Positions 14,292-20,740 of a stretch of DNA of 20,813 nt are shown piece by piece. Position 1 is the stretch's first letter; each line of letters begins with the position of its first letter. The position numbers and the translations under genes are program-made. The notes under the pieces are model-generated. The model worked only from the letters and a program-made list of their open reading frames with translations. It had not been told where the DNA came from and searched no databases. Source of the DNA: Candidatus Omnitrophota bacterium (GTDB taxonomy: Bacteria > Omnitrophota > Gorgyraeia > JABMRN01). The DNA lies in assembly GCA_028702395.1 (NCBI GenBank), contig JAQVOV010000013.1, positions 1-20,813 of the forward strand, read 5' to 3'.

Positions 14292-15170
14292 ATGAACAAG
14301 ATCAAAGATAAACTGATTTTTTTCTTTTTTTTGTTAAGCGGACTTATAGTGGTCATGCTTTTAGCCGGTATTTTTTATTTGCTTGGAAGTACATCTATCC
14401 ATGCTTTTAAGGAAATAAGCTTAAAACAATTCTTCTTTTCAGATAACTGGAATCCTAATGCGTATGGAGAACCTTCGTATGGCATAGTTTCTATGATAGT
14501 CAGTACTTTTATGGTAACTATAGGATCATTGGTCATTGCTGTGCCTTTGGGGATAGGTACAGCTGCATACTTGTCTGATATTGCCAGTGAAAAGGTCAGG
14601 GAAATAGTAAAACCTGTTATAGAAATATTAGCTGCTATTCCGTCAGTTGTAATAGGGTTTTTAGGAATAGTATTGATAGGACCAATAGTTGCAAAGATCT
14701 TTCATATACAAAGCGGGTTAAATGCTGTTAACGGTTCTATTCTTCTGGCTGTAATGGCGCTACCTACAATAATAAGTTTGTCTGAAGATGCTTTGACAGC
14801 TGTTCCAAATACATATACTGAGGCATCTTTAGCTTTAGGTGCAACAAAATGGCAGACACTTGTTAAAGTTAAAATACCTGCGGCGTTATCAGGGATCTTG
14901 GCTTCTTGTATGCTAGGTATGGGTAGAGCAGTAGGCGAAACAATGACAGTTTTAATGGCAACAGGATGTGCACCTGCTATGCCACATAGTTTTTTAGATT
15001 CAGTCAGAACTCTAACATCAAGTATTGCTATAGAACTCGGCGAAGTAGCGTATTTTTCAACACATTATTATGCTTTATTTGCGGTTGGACTGGTATTGTT
15101 CATAATTACTTTTATAATAAATCTTGCTTCTGATATTATCTTGCATAATTATCAGAAAGTTTATAATTGA
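14292..15170 (+). CDS. pstC: Phosphate ABC transporter permease PstC
   Basis: This 292-residue inner-membrane permease has about six transmembrane helices. The first is at residues 9-30 (LIFFFFLLSGLIVVMLLAGI), followed by the extracytoplasmic loop with NWNPNAYGEPSYGI typical of PstC. The ABC-permease EAA loop reads EASLALGATKWQTLVKVKIPAALSGI. GRAVGETMTVLMATG is a conserved Pst permease motif. It pairs with PstA to form the phosphate channel driven by PstB. An ATG at 14281 also exists but is not in this frame. It is separated from pstA by a 104-bp gap containing a heptamer tract. Confidence 0.92.
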   Translation: MNKIKDKLIFFFFLLSGLIVVMLLAGIFYLLGSTSIHAFKEISLKQFFFSDNWNPNAYGEPSYGIVSMIVSTFMVTIGSLVIAVPLGIGTAAYLSDIASEKVREIVKPVIEILAAIPSVVIGFLGIVLIGPIVAKIFHIQSGLNAVNGSILLAVMALPTIISLSEDALTAVPNTYTEASLALGATKWQTLVKVKIPAALSGILASCMLGMGRAVGETMTVLMATGCAPAMPHSFLDSVRTLTSSIAIELGEVAYFSTHYYALFAVGLVLFIITFIINLASDIILHNYQKVYN

Positions 15171-15188
15171 GATAATTGGACTTAGTGA

Positions 15189-15265
15189 CTAGAAACTAGT
15201 CACTAGTCACTAGTCTCTAGTCTCTAGTCTCTAGTCTCTGATCACTAGTCACTATATGCTATAAA
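15189..15265. repeat. 11-unit heptamer tract (CTAGTCT) abutting the pstA ribosome binding site
   Basis: Eleven consecutive 7-mers are seen: ctagaaa, ctagtca x2, ctagtct x4, ctgatca, ctagtca, ctatatg, ctataaa. These are followed by cggag and the ATG at 15275. The last two units nearly equal those before bioB although the main unit differs (CTAGTCT against CTGGTCT). Confidence 0.9.
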
Positions 15266-15274
15266 CGGAGTAAA

Positions 15275-16129
15275 ATGAAATATAGGGATATATCACAGGC
15301 AATAGGCTTCTTATTCTTAAAGGCTTGCTTAGCAATAGTTTTGTTTTTTTTAGTGCTAATTATTTGGGATATAAGCAGTAAAGGTATAGGAACAATAAAT
15401 TGGGCGTTCCTTACTCAGATGCCTAAAAATGGTATGACCGAAGGAGGGATATTCCCTGCTATTGTGGGAACATTTTTTGTTTCGATCATAACAGGAGTTT
15501 TTTCTATACCGCTTGGTATATGCTGTGCAATATATCTTAATGAATATTCTAAGAATAATTGGTTCACAAGATTGATACGCATGTCTATTCGTAATTTGGC
15601 AGGTGTACCGTCTATTGTTTACGGATTATTTGGTGTTGTTCTGTTCGTTCAAATGCTGAAAATGGGCACTAGTATATTATCTGCAGGATGCACTTTAGGG
15701 ATAATGACTTTGCCTGTTATCATTACAGCAAGTGAAGAAGCATTGAAAAATGTTCCCAGATCATATAGGGAGGGTTCATTGGCTTTAGGTGCAACAAAAT
15801 GGCAGGCAATAAGAACAAATGTTCTCCCTTATTCCATTCCAGGCATGCTTACAGGCACTATTTTAGGTCTTGCCAGAGCAGCAGGCGAAACAGCGCCTAT
15901 TCTTTTTACAGGAGCAGCTTTTTTTATTCCTTTTTTACCAAAGTCATTATTCAGTCAGTTCATGGCATTGCCGTACCATTTGTATATTATGTCAACTCAG
16001 CATCACAGTATAATAAAAGTTAGACCAATAGCATATGCAACAGCGCTTGTTCTGATAGTGCTTGTTTTTAGTATGAACTTAATAGCAGTTTTATTAAGAT
16101 ATAAATTAAGAAAAGTAAAAAAAGGATAA
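15275..16129 (+). CDS. pstA: Phosphate ABC transporter permease PstA
   Basis: This 284-residue permease is the partner of PstC. Predicted helices begin with FLFLKACLAIVLFFLVLIIW. The conserved PstA features TEGGIFPAIVGTFFVSII, IRNLAGVPSIVYGLFGVVLF and the EAA loop EGSLALGATKWQAIRTNVLP are present, as is GLARAAGETAPILFTGAAFF. It starts after a heptamer repeat tract and ggag, and ends 2 nt before the pstB ATG, so pstA and pstB are tightly coupled. The repeat tract leaves pstC and pstA separated by about 100 nt, which is unusual for a Pst operon. Confidence 0.92.
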   Translation: MKYRDISQAIGFLFLKACLAIVLFFLVLIIWDISSKGIGTINWAFLTQMPKNGMTEGGIFPAIVGTFFVSIITGVFSIPLGICCAIYLNEYSKNNWFTRLIRMSIRNLAGVPSIVYGLFGVVLFVQMLKMGTSILSAGCTLGIMTLPVIITASEEALKNVPRSYREGSLALGATKWQAIRTNVLPYSIPGMLTGTILGLARAAGETAPILFTGAAFFIPFLPKSLFSQFMALPYHLYIMSTQHHSIIKVRPIAYATALVLIVLVFSMNLIAVLLRYKLRKVKKG

Positions 16130-16131
16130 AT

Positions 16132-16890
16132 ATGGACCGATTAAAAATTTGCGTCGAAGATTTTAATTTTTATTATGGCAATGTTCAGGCTTTGAAGAAC
16201 ATATCAATGAACGTATATAAGAACTCTGTTGTTGGGATAATCGGTCCTTCAGGCTGCGGTAAATCAACGTTTTTGCGCAGTTTGAACAGAATGAACGATG
16301 TCATTAACAATGTCAGGGTAGAAGGGAATGTTTTTATAGACGGGAAAAATATCTTTGGAAGTAATGTTGATGTTGTTGATGTAAGAAAAAAAGTAGGGAT
16401 GGTATTTCAGAAATCCAATCCTTTTCCAAAGACCATATTTGAAAATGTTGCATACGGTCTTAGGATAAACGGGATAAAAGATAAAAAATATATAGCATCA
16501 AAAGTTGAAAGATCATTGATGGATGCAGCTTTATGGGATGAGGTTAAGGATAGACTCAATGAAAGTGCTTTTGCTTTGTCAGGAGGTCAACAGCAGAGAC
16601 TTTGTATTGCGAGAGCTTTAGCAGTTGAACCTGATATACTGTTAATGGATGAACCTGCATCAGCGCTTGACCCTACTTCTACTGCAAAAATAGAGGAATT
16701 GATACAAGAACTCAAATCAAATTATACCATACTTATAGTAACACATAATATGCAGCAGGCAGCAAGAATTTCTGATATGACAGCTTTTTTTATGCTTGGA
16801 GAATTAATAGAATTTGATCAGACAGGTACGATCTTTACCAGGCCTAAAAAAAAGATAACAGAAGATTATATAACTGGAAGGTTTGGGTAA
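16132..16890 (+). CDS. pstB: Phosphate ABC transporter ATP-binding protein PstB
   Basis: This 252-residue ABC ATPase powers phosphate import through PstCA. Walker A GPSGCGKST is at residues 38-46, followed by LRSLNRMND (a PstB-specific stretch), Q-loop GMVFQKSNPFPKTIFENV, signature LSGGQQQRLCIARAL, Walker B ILLMDEPASALDP and the H-loop in VTHNMQQAARISD. Length and motifs fit PstB fully. The ABC also takes part in signalling through PhoU and PhoR in studied systems. Downstream, a repeat block separates it from phoU. Confidence 0.95.
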   Translation: MDRLKICVEDFNFYYGNVQALKNISMNVYKNSVVGIIGPSGCGKSTFLRSLNRMNDVINNVRVEGNVFIDGKNIFGSNVDVVDVRKKVGMVFQKSNPFPKTIFENVAYGLRINGIKDKKYIASKVERSLMDAALWDEVKDRLNESAFALSGGQQQRLCIARALAVEPDILLMDEPASALDPTSTAKIEELIQELKSNYTILIVTHNMQQAARISDMTAFFMLGELIEFDQTGTIFTRPKKKITEDYITGRFG

Positions 16891-17099
16891 AAGGAAGTTA
16901 ACAGGATCTAATAAGTAAAAAGGTAAAAGGAAAAAGTAAAAAGGGGGGAACGTCCTGAACAAGGGTATTGTAGGGGCGTACCAGCCTGCCGGCAGGCAGG
17001 TTGCAATACGCCCCTACAAAAAAGAACTCACAATGATAAATAGATTTTCACCTTTTAACTTTTCACTTTTATCTTGAAGATTCTATAAAGGAGGAAAAA
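16891..17099. repeat. Repeat block between pstB and phoU
   Basis: It holds a period-7 tract agtaaaa/aggtaaa (16914-16948), ggaacgtcctgaacaagg, an interrupted palindrome (16970-17017) and a second period-7 tract ttttcac/cttttaa/cttttca/cttttat (17045-17079). The latter ends in attctat and the phoU ribosome binding site aaaggagg. I see no gene or promoter. Confidence 0.75.
16970..17017. repeat. Palindrome interrupted by a 20-bp palindromic word
   Basis: gtaggggcgta (16970-16980) and ttgcaatacgcccctac (17001-17017) join exactly into the 28-bp palindrome of 14242-14269 if the 20 bp between them (16981-17000, core cctgccggcagg) are removed. The inserted word resembles the 21-bp words at 763-783 and 5642-5662. 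Confidence 0.85.
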
Positions 17100-17771
17100 A
17101 TGCAAAGACATTTTGACGACGAATTACAAAAACTTAAGAACAATCTCCTAAGTATGGCAGCTTTGGCTGAGACAGCCATACATAATGCCGTTAGATCTTT
17201 GGAGAAAAAGGACAGGAATATGGCAGAAGAGGTCATAAAAAATGACGCTCATATAGATAATTTTGAAAATATCATAGAAGCAGCTTGTGTGTCTCTTCTG
17301 GCTTTAAGACAGCCCATGGCGCAGGATCTTAGATTTATAACAACTGCAATGAAAATGAACATGGAAATTGAAGCTATAGGTGACCTGGCTGTTAACATTG
17401 CACAGAGATCTTTATCTTTAGTTGATAAACCCATGTTAAAACCTCTTATAGATATTCCTAAGCTATCTGTAATTGCTCAAAAAATGGTCAAAGATGCTAT
17501 TGATGCTTTTGTTAATAAAGACGAGGCATTAGCTAAAAATGTCATTTTACAGGATCCGCAGGCAAATGCTATTAGAACATCAGTATATAATGAGCTGATC
17601 TATGATCATATTGCAAAAGACGGAACATGTGCGGATAGAGCCATTGCACTTATGCTTATTACACGTGACCTTGAACGTATAGCTGATAGAGCTGTGAGTA
17701 TATCGGAAGACGTGATCTATATGATAGGTGCTAAGATAGTCAAACATCATCCTGAAAATCTTGAACAATAA
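17100..17771 (+). CDS. phoU: Phosphate signalling regulator PhoU
   Basis: PhoU is a cytoplasmic six-helix protein of two repeated three-helix bundles. It links Pst transporter activity to PhoR and represses the Pho response when phosphate is adequate. The 223-residue sequence begins with the family signature RHFDDELQKLKNNLLSMAALAE, and each half carries the metal-binding-type E/DxxxD pattern, visible as NDAHIDNFENIIE and TRDLERIADRAVSISEDVIY. Its place after pstB is standard. AAAGGAGG precedes the ATG. Its 3' end converges on the antiporter gene with an 11-nt gap and no obvious terminator. Confidence 0.93.
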   Translation: MQRHFDDELQKLKNNLLSMAALAETAIHNAVRSLEKKDRNMAEEVIKNDAHIDNFENIIEAACVSLLALRQPMAQDLRFITTAMKMNMEIEAIGDLAVNIAQRSLSLVDKPMLKPLIDIPKLSVIAQKMVKDAIDAFVNKDEALAKNVILQDPQANAIRTSVYNELIYDHIAKDGTCADRAIALMLITRDLERIADRAVSISEDVIYMIGAKIVKHHPENLEQ

Positions 17772-17782
17772 ACGTGGATAGA

Positions 17783-19459
17783 TCAAGCTACTGAGTGTAA
17801 CGCCATTAATTTTGTAGATACAAACCTGTCAATATCATTAAGGTGCACTATACCTACGATATTTTCCTTTTCATTGACAATAGCAAGATATGGCAGATGT
17901 TTTGTTTTTAGGGTGTCCAGTACATCTACTAAAAGAGAAGAATCGATCATGCGCACTTTAGCTTCTTCCATAATATCATGGGCAAGAATGATCTGATGCG
18001 GATCTTCTTCAAGGATAAGGTGTTTTATATGTCTTACGCTTATTATTCCGCATAGAACATAATCTTTTGTGACAACTGGATATTGAAAACAACTGGTTGT
18101 TGTAAACAATTGTACGATCTCTTTTAAAGACTGGTTTGCAAAAATAACAGGCGAAGGTTCTGTTATAATATCGGAAACAGACGTTGTTTTTAAGATGTCC
18201 TCTTCGGTTAAGTCCAAACCTGCTTCAGTTGCTTTATGAATAGCTATCCTTGTACAAACAGGTCCGATTATCTGTACAATAAAAGTGGTTGTTGTTACGA
18301 TAACCACTATCATGTTCCCTAACTGTTCAGGAAATATATGTGAAGCAACAATAGATAATCCTATTGCAACACCGGCTTGACTGAAAAGACATAAAGGTAA
18401 ATATTTCTGGACAGTTTTTGGAGCGCCTGAAATATATGCTCCTAAAAAAGAGCCTACCATTTTTCCTGCTGTTCTGCCTAAAAAATATGCCAGTATCAAG
18501 ATCCCGACAACAGATGAAATATTACTAAGCTTAAGTTTTGCTCCGACGAGTACAAAAAACAAGATATAGATAGGCGGAGTAAAACCATTGATCAAAGAAA
18601 ATAATTCTTTGCTCATGCGAGGAATACGGTTAACAATTACAATGCCTAAGACCATTGCAGACATAAGCATATCAACTTTGATAGTCAATGACAGGCCTAT
18701 TACTATAAGGACAACGCCTAAAGAAAAAGGAAGCATTTTGTCTTTTTCACGATGATTTTTTATAGATGAACTTACAAAAAGCCCTGATAAACCTCCAAGT
18801 AGGATGGCGCCCCCTATTTCATAAACAGGGTGTAAGATGGTCAATAAAACAGACCCTGTGTTTGTTCCTATCAATTTCATAGCTATCATAGAAGCTATAG
18901 CGAACAAAAACAAAGCTAAAGCATCATCCATTGCAACTATTCCTAATACAGTAGAAGTAAGCGGGCCTTTTGACCTGTTTTCCCACAGCACATCAGTTGT
19001 AGCAGCAGGAGCAGTTGCAGAGGCTATTGCGCCCAAGACAAGGGACAATGCAATAACAAAATTAATATCATCGAAAAAAAGTCTTCCTGCAAAGAACACG
19101 CAAAATGCTACTATTACAAAAGCTCCTATACCTTCGAACAATAGGATATAGACAAACTGTTTTCCGTATTTTTTCAGCACATCGAATTTCAGTTCTCCGC
19201 CGATCATGAATCCAATAAGACCTAAAGCAAAATAATTAAAAGGTTCTAAGACTGTTACCAGTTCATTGGTTATGAACTGGAATCCTGAACGACCTAAAAT
19301 AATACCCAGAAGAATATAGCCTACAACTTGAGGTATTTTTATTTTCTTAAAAAAACGGCTTCCTAAAATAGCGCCCATTAATGCTATTCCTAGAAGTAAT
19401 AATACATTAAAATGTAATAAAGAGATTTTTTGTAATAAACTGTCTAAAAAAGAAAACAT
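17783..19459 (-). CDS. Cation:proton antiporter (CPA2/Kef type) with C-terminal CBS pair
   Basis: This 558-residue inner-membrane protein has about 12 hydrophobic segments over residues 15-400. It shows the CPA2-type opening KKIKIPQVVGYILLGIILG and the paired acidic region AAPAATTDVLWENRSKG within the Na_H_Exchanger fold. Residues about 425-555 form two CBS motifs (DIITEPSPVIFANQSLKEIV...CGIISVRHI and DIMEEAKVRMIDSSLLVDVL...IVGIVHLNDIDRF), which usually bind adenine nucleotides and gate transport. KefB/KefC instead carry a TrkA-N domain, so this is not a standard Kef. It probably exchanges Na+ or K+ for H+, and the ion is not determinable. The start has AAAGGA 8 nt upstream. It converges with phoU, and I see no Pho box on its promoter. 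Confidence 0.88.
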   Translation of the reverse strand: MFSFLDSLLQKISLLHFNVLLLLGIALMGAILGSRFFKKIKIPQVVGYILLGIILGRSGFQFITNELVTVLEPFNYFALGLIGFMIGGELKFDVLKKYGKQFVYILLFEGIGAFVIVAFCVFFAGRLFFDDINFVIALSLVLGAIASATAPAATTDVLWENRSKGPLTSTVLGIVAMDDALALFLFAIASMIAMKLIGTNTGSVLLTILHPVYEIGGAILLGGLSGLFVSSSIKNHREKDKMLPFSLGVVLIVIGLSLTIKVDMLMSAMVLGIVIVNRIPRMSKELFSLINGFTPPIYILFFVLVGAKLKLSNISSVVGILILAYFLGRTAGKMVGSFLGAYISGAPKTVQKYLPLCLFSQAGVAIGLSIVASHIFPEQLGNMIVVIVTTTTFIVQIIGPVCTRIAIHKATEAGLDLTEEDILKTTSVSDIITEPSPVIFANQSLKEIVQLFTTTSCFQYPVVTKDYVLCGIISVRHIKHLILEEDPHQIILAHDIMEEAKVRMIDSSLLVDVLDTLKTKHLPYLAIVNEKENIVGIVHLNDIDRFVSTKLMALHSVA

Positions 19460-19491
19460 AATAAATATCCTTTGGTTAAATAAGAAATAAA

Positions 19492-19520
19492 ATAATACAC
19501 CTAATGCGAAACGATTGCAA
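19492..19520 (-). promoter_or_regulatory. Promoter of the antiporter gene
   Basis: On the minus strand, TTGCAA (19515-19520) and TATTAT (19492-19497) are separated by 17 nt. Transcription would start about 25 nt before the ATG at 19459, leaving room for the AAAGGA site. Confidence 0.55.
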
Positions 19521-19586
19521 GATTTTTAATTATTTGATCGAAAGCGTTTTACCCAGTATTGCCAGATAAAACATCAGCAAAGAAAG

Positions 19587-19615
19587 TTGCAAAGAAAAGA
19601 AAAACATGGTAAAAT
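19587..19615 (+). promoter_or_regulatory. Promoter of the second small peptide gene
   Basis: TTGCAA (19587-19592) and TAAAAT (19610-19615) are 17 nt apart. They predict a start near 19622, about 38 nt before the peptide ATG. The gene therefore appears to be monocistronic. Confidence 0.55.
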
Positions 19616-19659
19616 TTATTTGGATTTTATGCAGTTGAAAGAAAGAATAAAGAGGTAAA

Positions 19660-19884
19660 ATGAAAAAATATTGTACTCCAAGAATTGCTTCTGTGGAACT
19701 TGATGGCAGACAAGCAGTATTACAAGTGTGCAAAATAGGAGGAGTATATTTTGACGTAGGGTATCATGCATGTTTTGCTGGAAACACTACCGGAGCAGGT
19801 TTTGCGTGTACTGTTACTCCCAAAGGAGGAGAAGGTTCACCAACTATGTGGGTTGATCCGCTTCTTTATAGTATTGGATCATAG
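19660..19884 (+). CDS. Small Cys/Gly-rich peptide, RiPP-precursor-like, paralogue of 7299-7538
   Basis: This encodes 74 residues with agaggt before the ATG and its own predicted promoter and terminator. The leader-like first 30 residues share 17 identities, ungapped, with the peptide at 7299-7538: K3, Y4, P7, I9, E13-L14, A19, L21-Q22-V23-C24 and I26-GGVY. The tail (residues 31-74) is unrelated in sequence but similar in composition (Gly, Thr, Pro, Cys38, Cys50). A conserved leader with a variable core is the pattern expected of RiPP precursors. The Y-x2-P spacing resembles the leader motif read by RRE domains in lasso-peptide systems. No maturase, protease or transporter for it is seen here. 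Function is unknown. Confidence 0.75.
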   Translation: MKKYCTPRIASVELDGRQAVLQVCKIGGVYFDVGYHACFAGNTTGAGFACTVTPKGGEGSPTMWVDPLLYSIGS

Positions 19885-20014
19885 TATATTTCCGAAGAAA
19901 ATAATTTTTGAAGGAAGAGCATAAAAATAGAATTTGCCATGATTCTTTTACGGATAGAGCTATAAGAGAGACCTTGATATTTTTAAAAAGAAACCCAGGA
20001 AATAGAAGAAACAC

Positions 20015-20039
20015 AAAAACACCCTTTAAAGGTGTTTTT
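20015..20039 (+). terminator. Rho-independent terminator after the second peptide gene
   Basis: The 9-bp stem aaaaacacc/ggtgttttt surrounds a ctttaaa loop and ends in a T run on the plus strand. The matching A run on the other side allows bidirectional use. It lies 131 nt past the peptide stop. Confidence 0.75.
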
Positions 20040-20040
20040 A

Positions 20041-20065
20041 TATATGGCGCGCCTGAGAAAACTCG
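20041..20065. repeat. Partial duplicate of the tRNA-Arg 3' end (att-like)
   Basis: tatatggcgcgcctgaga followed by aaactcg matches the 3' end of the tRNA-Arg gene and its immediate flank (20206-20230) at 23 of 25 positions in direct orientation, 165 bp apart. Duplicated tRNA 3' ends are typical scars of integrative elements, but no integrase is visible. Confidence 0.5.
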
Positions 20066-20090
20066 CCTGAGGCGAGGATCCTCAGGCGCG

Positions 20091-20153
20091 GATAACGAGC
20101 AAGCAAAGTAAAACAAGAATTCATTTTTGTTTTACTTTGTGCAGTGAGTTATC
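20091..20153. repeat. Long imperfect inverted repeat
   Basis: The inner arms caaagtaaaacaa (20104-20116) and ttgttttactttg (20127-20139) pair perfectly around a 10-nt loop. The outer ends gataac and gttatc also pair. It lies between the tRNA fragment and the complete tRNA. Confidence 0.7.
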
Positions 20154-20180
20154 TGCAAGGTTCCAAAAAATTTGCAGAAC

Positions 20181-20210
20181 ATATAAAATGTTTCGCAAAA
20201 CATTTTATAT
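20181..20210 (-). terminator. Hairpin at the 3' end of tRNA-Arg
   Basis: The 13-bp arms atataaaatgttt and aaacattttatat surround a 4-nt loop. The hairpin begins at the tRNA CCA end and is followed on the minus strand by aaattttttgg. It probably acts as terminator or processing signal for tRNA-Arg. Confidence 0.6.
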
Positions 20211-20286
20211 GGCGCGCCTGAGAGGACTCGAACCTCTAACACTCTGGTCCGAAGCCAGATGCTCTATCCAATTGAACTACAGGCGC
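20210..20286 (-). tRNA. tRNA-Arg (anticodon UCG)
   Basis: On the minus strand the 7-bp acceptor stem GCGCCTG/CAGGCGC, a D arm, the anticodon stem TCTGG/CCAGA with loop CTTCGGA (anticodon TCG) and the T arm AGAGG-TTCGAGT-CCTCT all fold correctly. The discriminator G and an encoded CCA follow. A TATAAT (20301-20306, minus) lies just upstream. Confidence 0.95.
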
Positions 20287-20542
20287 ACAACATTTTATAT
20301 ATTATAAACTATTGTTAATGAAAAGAAAATAAAAATCCCTATACATCTTTCGGTATAGGGGTGTGTGAACGTGTGTTTTTTCTTGCCCGCCTCTGTCAGG
20401 TTATTCCGCTTTCATCCTTCGCTAAAGCTTTGGATGATAAACGCTCTATATCTGACTTCGGCGCGCAACCTTCGCTAAATTACTGATGGCGAAGCCAACC
20501 GGAACTAAACGCATAGCATAAGTGAAGCAATTTAGCGAAGGT
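20287..20542. other. Gap between the two tRNA genes
   Basis: I see no gene here. It holds a terminator for tRNA-Leu near 20323-20360 and the sequence cttcgctaaa three times. The 16-bp inverted arms at 20466-20481 and 20529-20544 include the last bases of the tRNA-Leu gene. Confidence 0.65.
20323..20360 (-). terminator. Terminator downstream of tRNA-Leu
   Basis: On the minus strand, CCCTATAC and GTATAGGG form an 8-bp stem around CGAAAGAT and are followed by ATTTTTATTTT. This is a standard rho-independent terminator. Confidence 0.75.
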
Positions 20543-20627
20543 TGGTGCGGGCGAAGGGACTTGAACCCCCACGAGTCACCTCACTAGATCCTAAGTCTAG
20601 CGCGTCTGCCAATTTCGCCACGCCCGC
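20543..20627 (-). tRNA. tRNA-Leu (anticodon UAG)
   Basis: On the minus strand, acceptor GCGGGCG pairs imperfectly with CGCCCGC at the ends as expected. The anticodon stem CTAGA/TCTAG has loop CTTAGGA (anticodon TAG). A long class II variable arm (tgaggtgactcgtg) precedes the T arm GGGGG-TTCAAGT-CCCTT. The discriminator A and encoded CCA are present. The 85-nt length suits tRNA-Leu. Confidence 0.95.
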
Positions 20628-20640
20628 TAATAGGTTACAT

Positions 20641-20669
20641 ATAATACTACGCTATGGTATATATATCAA
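20641..20669 (-). promoter_or_regulatory. Promoter of tRNA-Leu
   Basis: On the minus strand, TTGATA (20664-20669) and TATTAT (20641-20646) are 17 nt apart. The predicted start is a few bases before the tRNA 5' end. Confidence 0.6.
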
Positions 20670-20693
20670 GGATTTTTTTATTATTATGTCAAG

Positions 20694-20740
20694 GCAAAAC
20701 GAAAATGTCCTATTCTCAGCAAAGCAAAAATGTCCTATTC
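20694..20740. repeat. Two tandem 22-bp repeats, possible insertion-sequence end
   Basis: gcaaaacgaaaatg plus tcctattc (20694-20715) and gcaaagcaaaaatg plus tcctattc (20719-20740) differ at two positions and are spaced 25 bp apart. They lie directly after the stop of the partial gene at the right edge. Tandem terminal repeats next to a gene end are common at transposon ends. Confidence 0.55.

Larger units (their letters stand above)
19885..20209. other. Gap between the peptide gene and tRNA-Arg
   Basis: It holds a terminator (20015-20039), a partial duplicate of the tRNA-Arg 3' end (20041-20065), a cgcctgagg/cctcaggcg hairpin just after it, a 63-bp imperfect inverted repeat (20091-20153) and the start of the tRNA-proximal hairpin. 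A TTG-start frame from 19908 runs through the terminator and is not credible as a gene. Confidence 0.65.

Noticed and set aside
17760..17790. Terminator between the convergent phoU and antiporter genes
   Set aside because: Only a 5-bp cttga/tcaag pairing with a long loop is visible, which is not enough to call.
17783..19459. Classical KefB/KefC potassium efflux protein
   Set aside because: The C-terminus is a CBS pair, not the TrkA-N/RCK domain of Kef proteins, so only the broader antiporter family is named.
19908..20111. 67-residue plus-strand frame after the second peptide
   Set aside because: It starts at TTG without a ribosome binding site and runs through a rho-independent terminator and the tRNA fragment.
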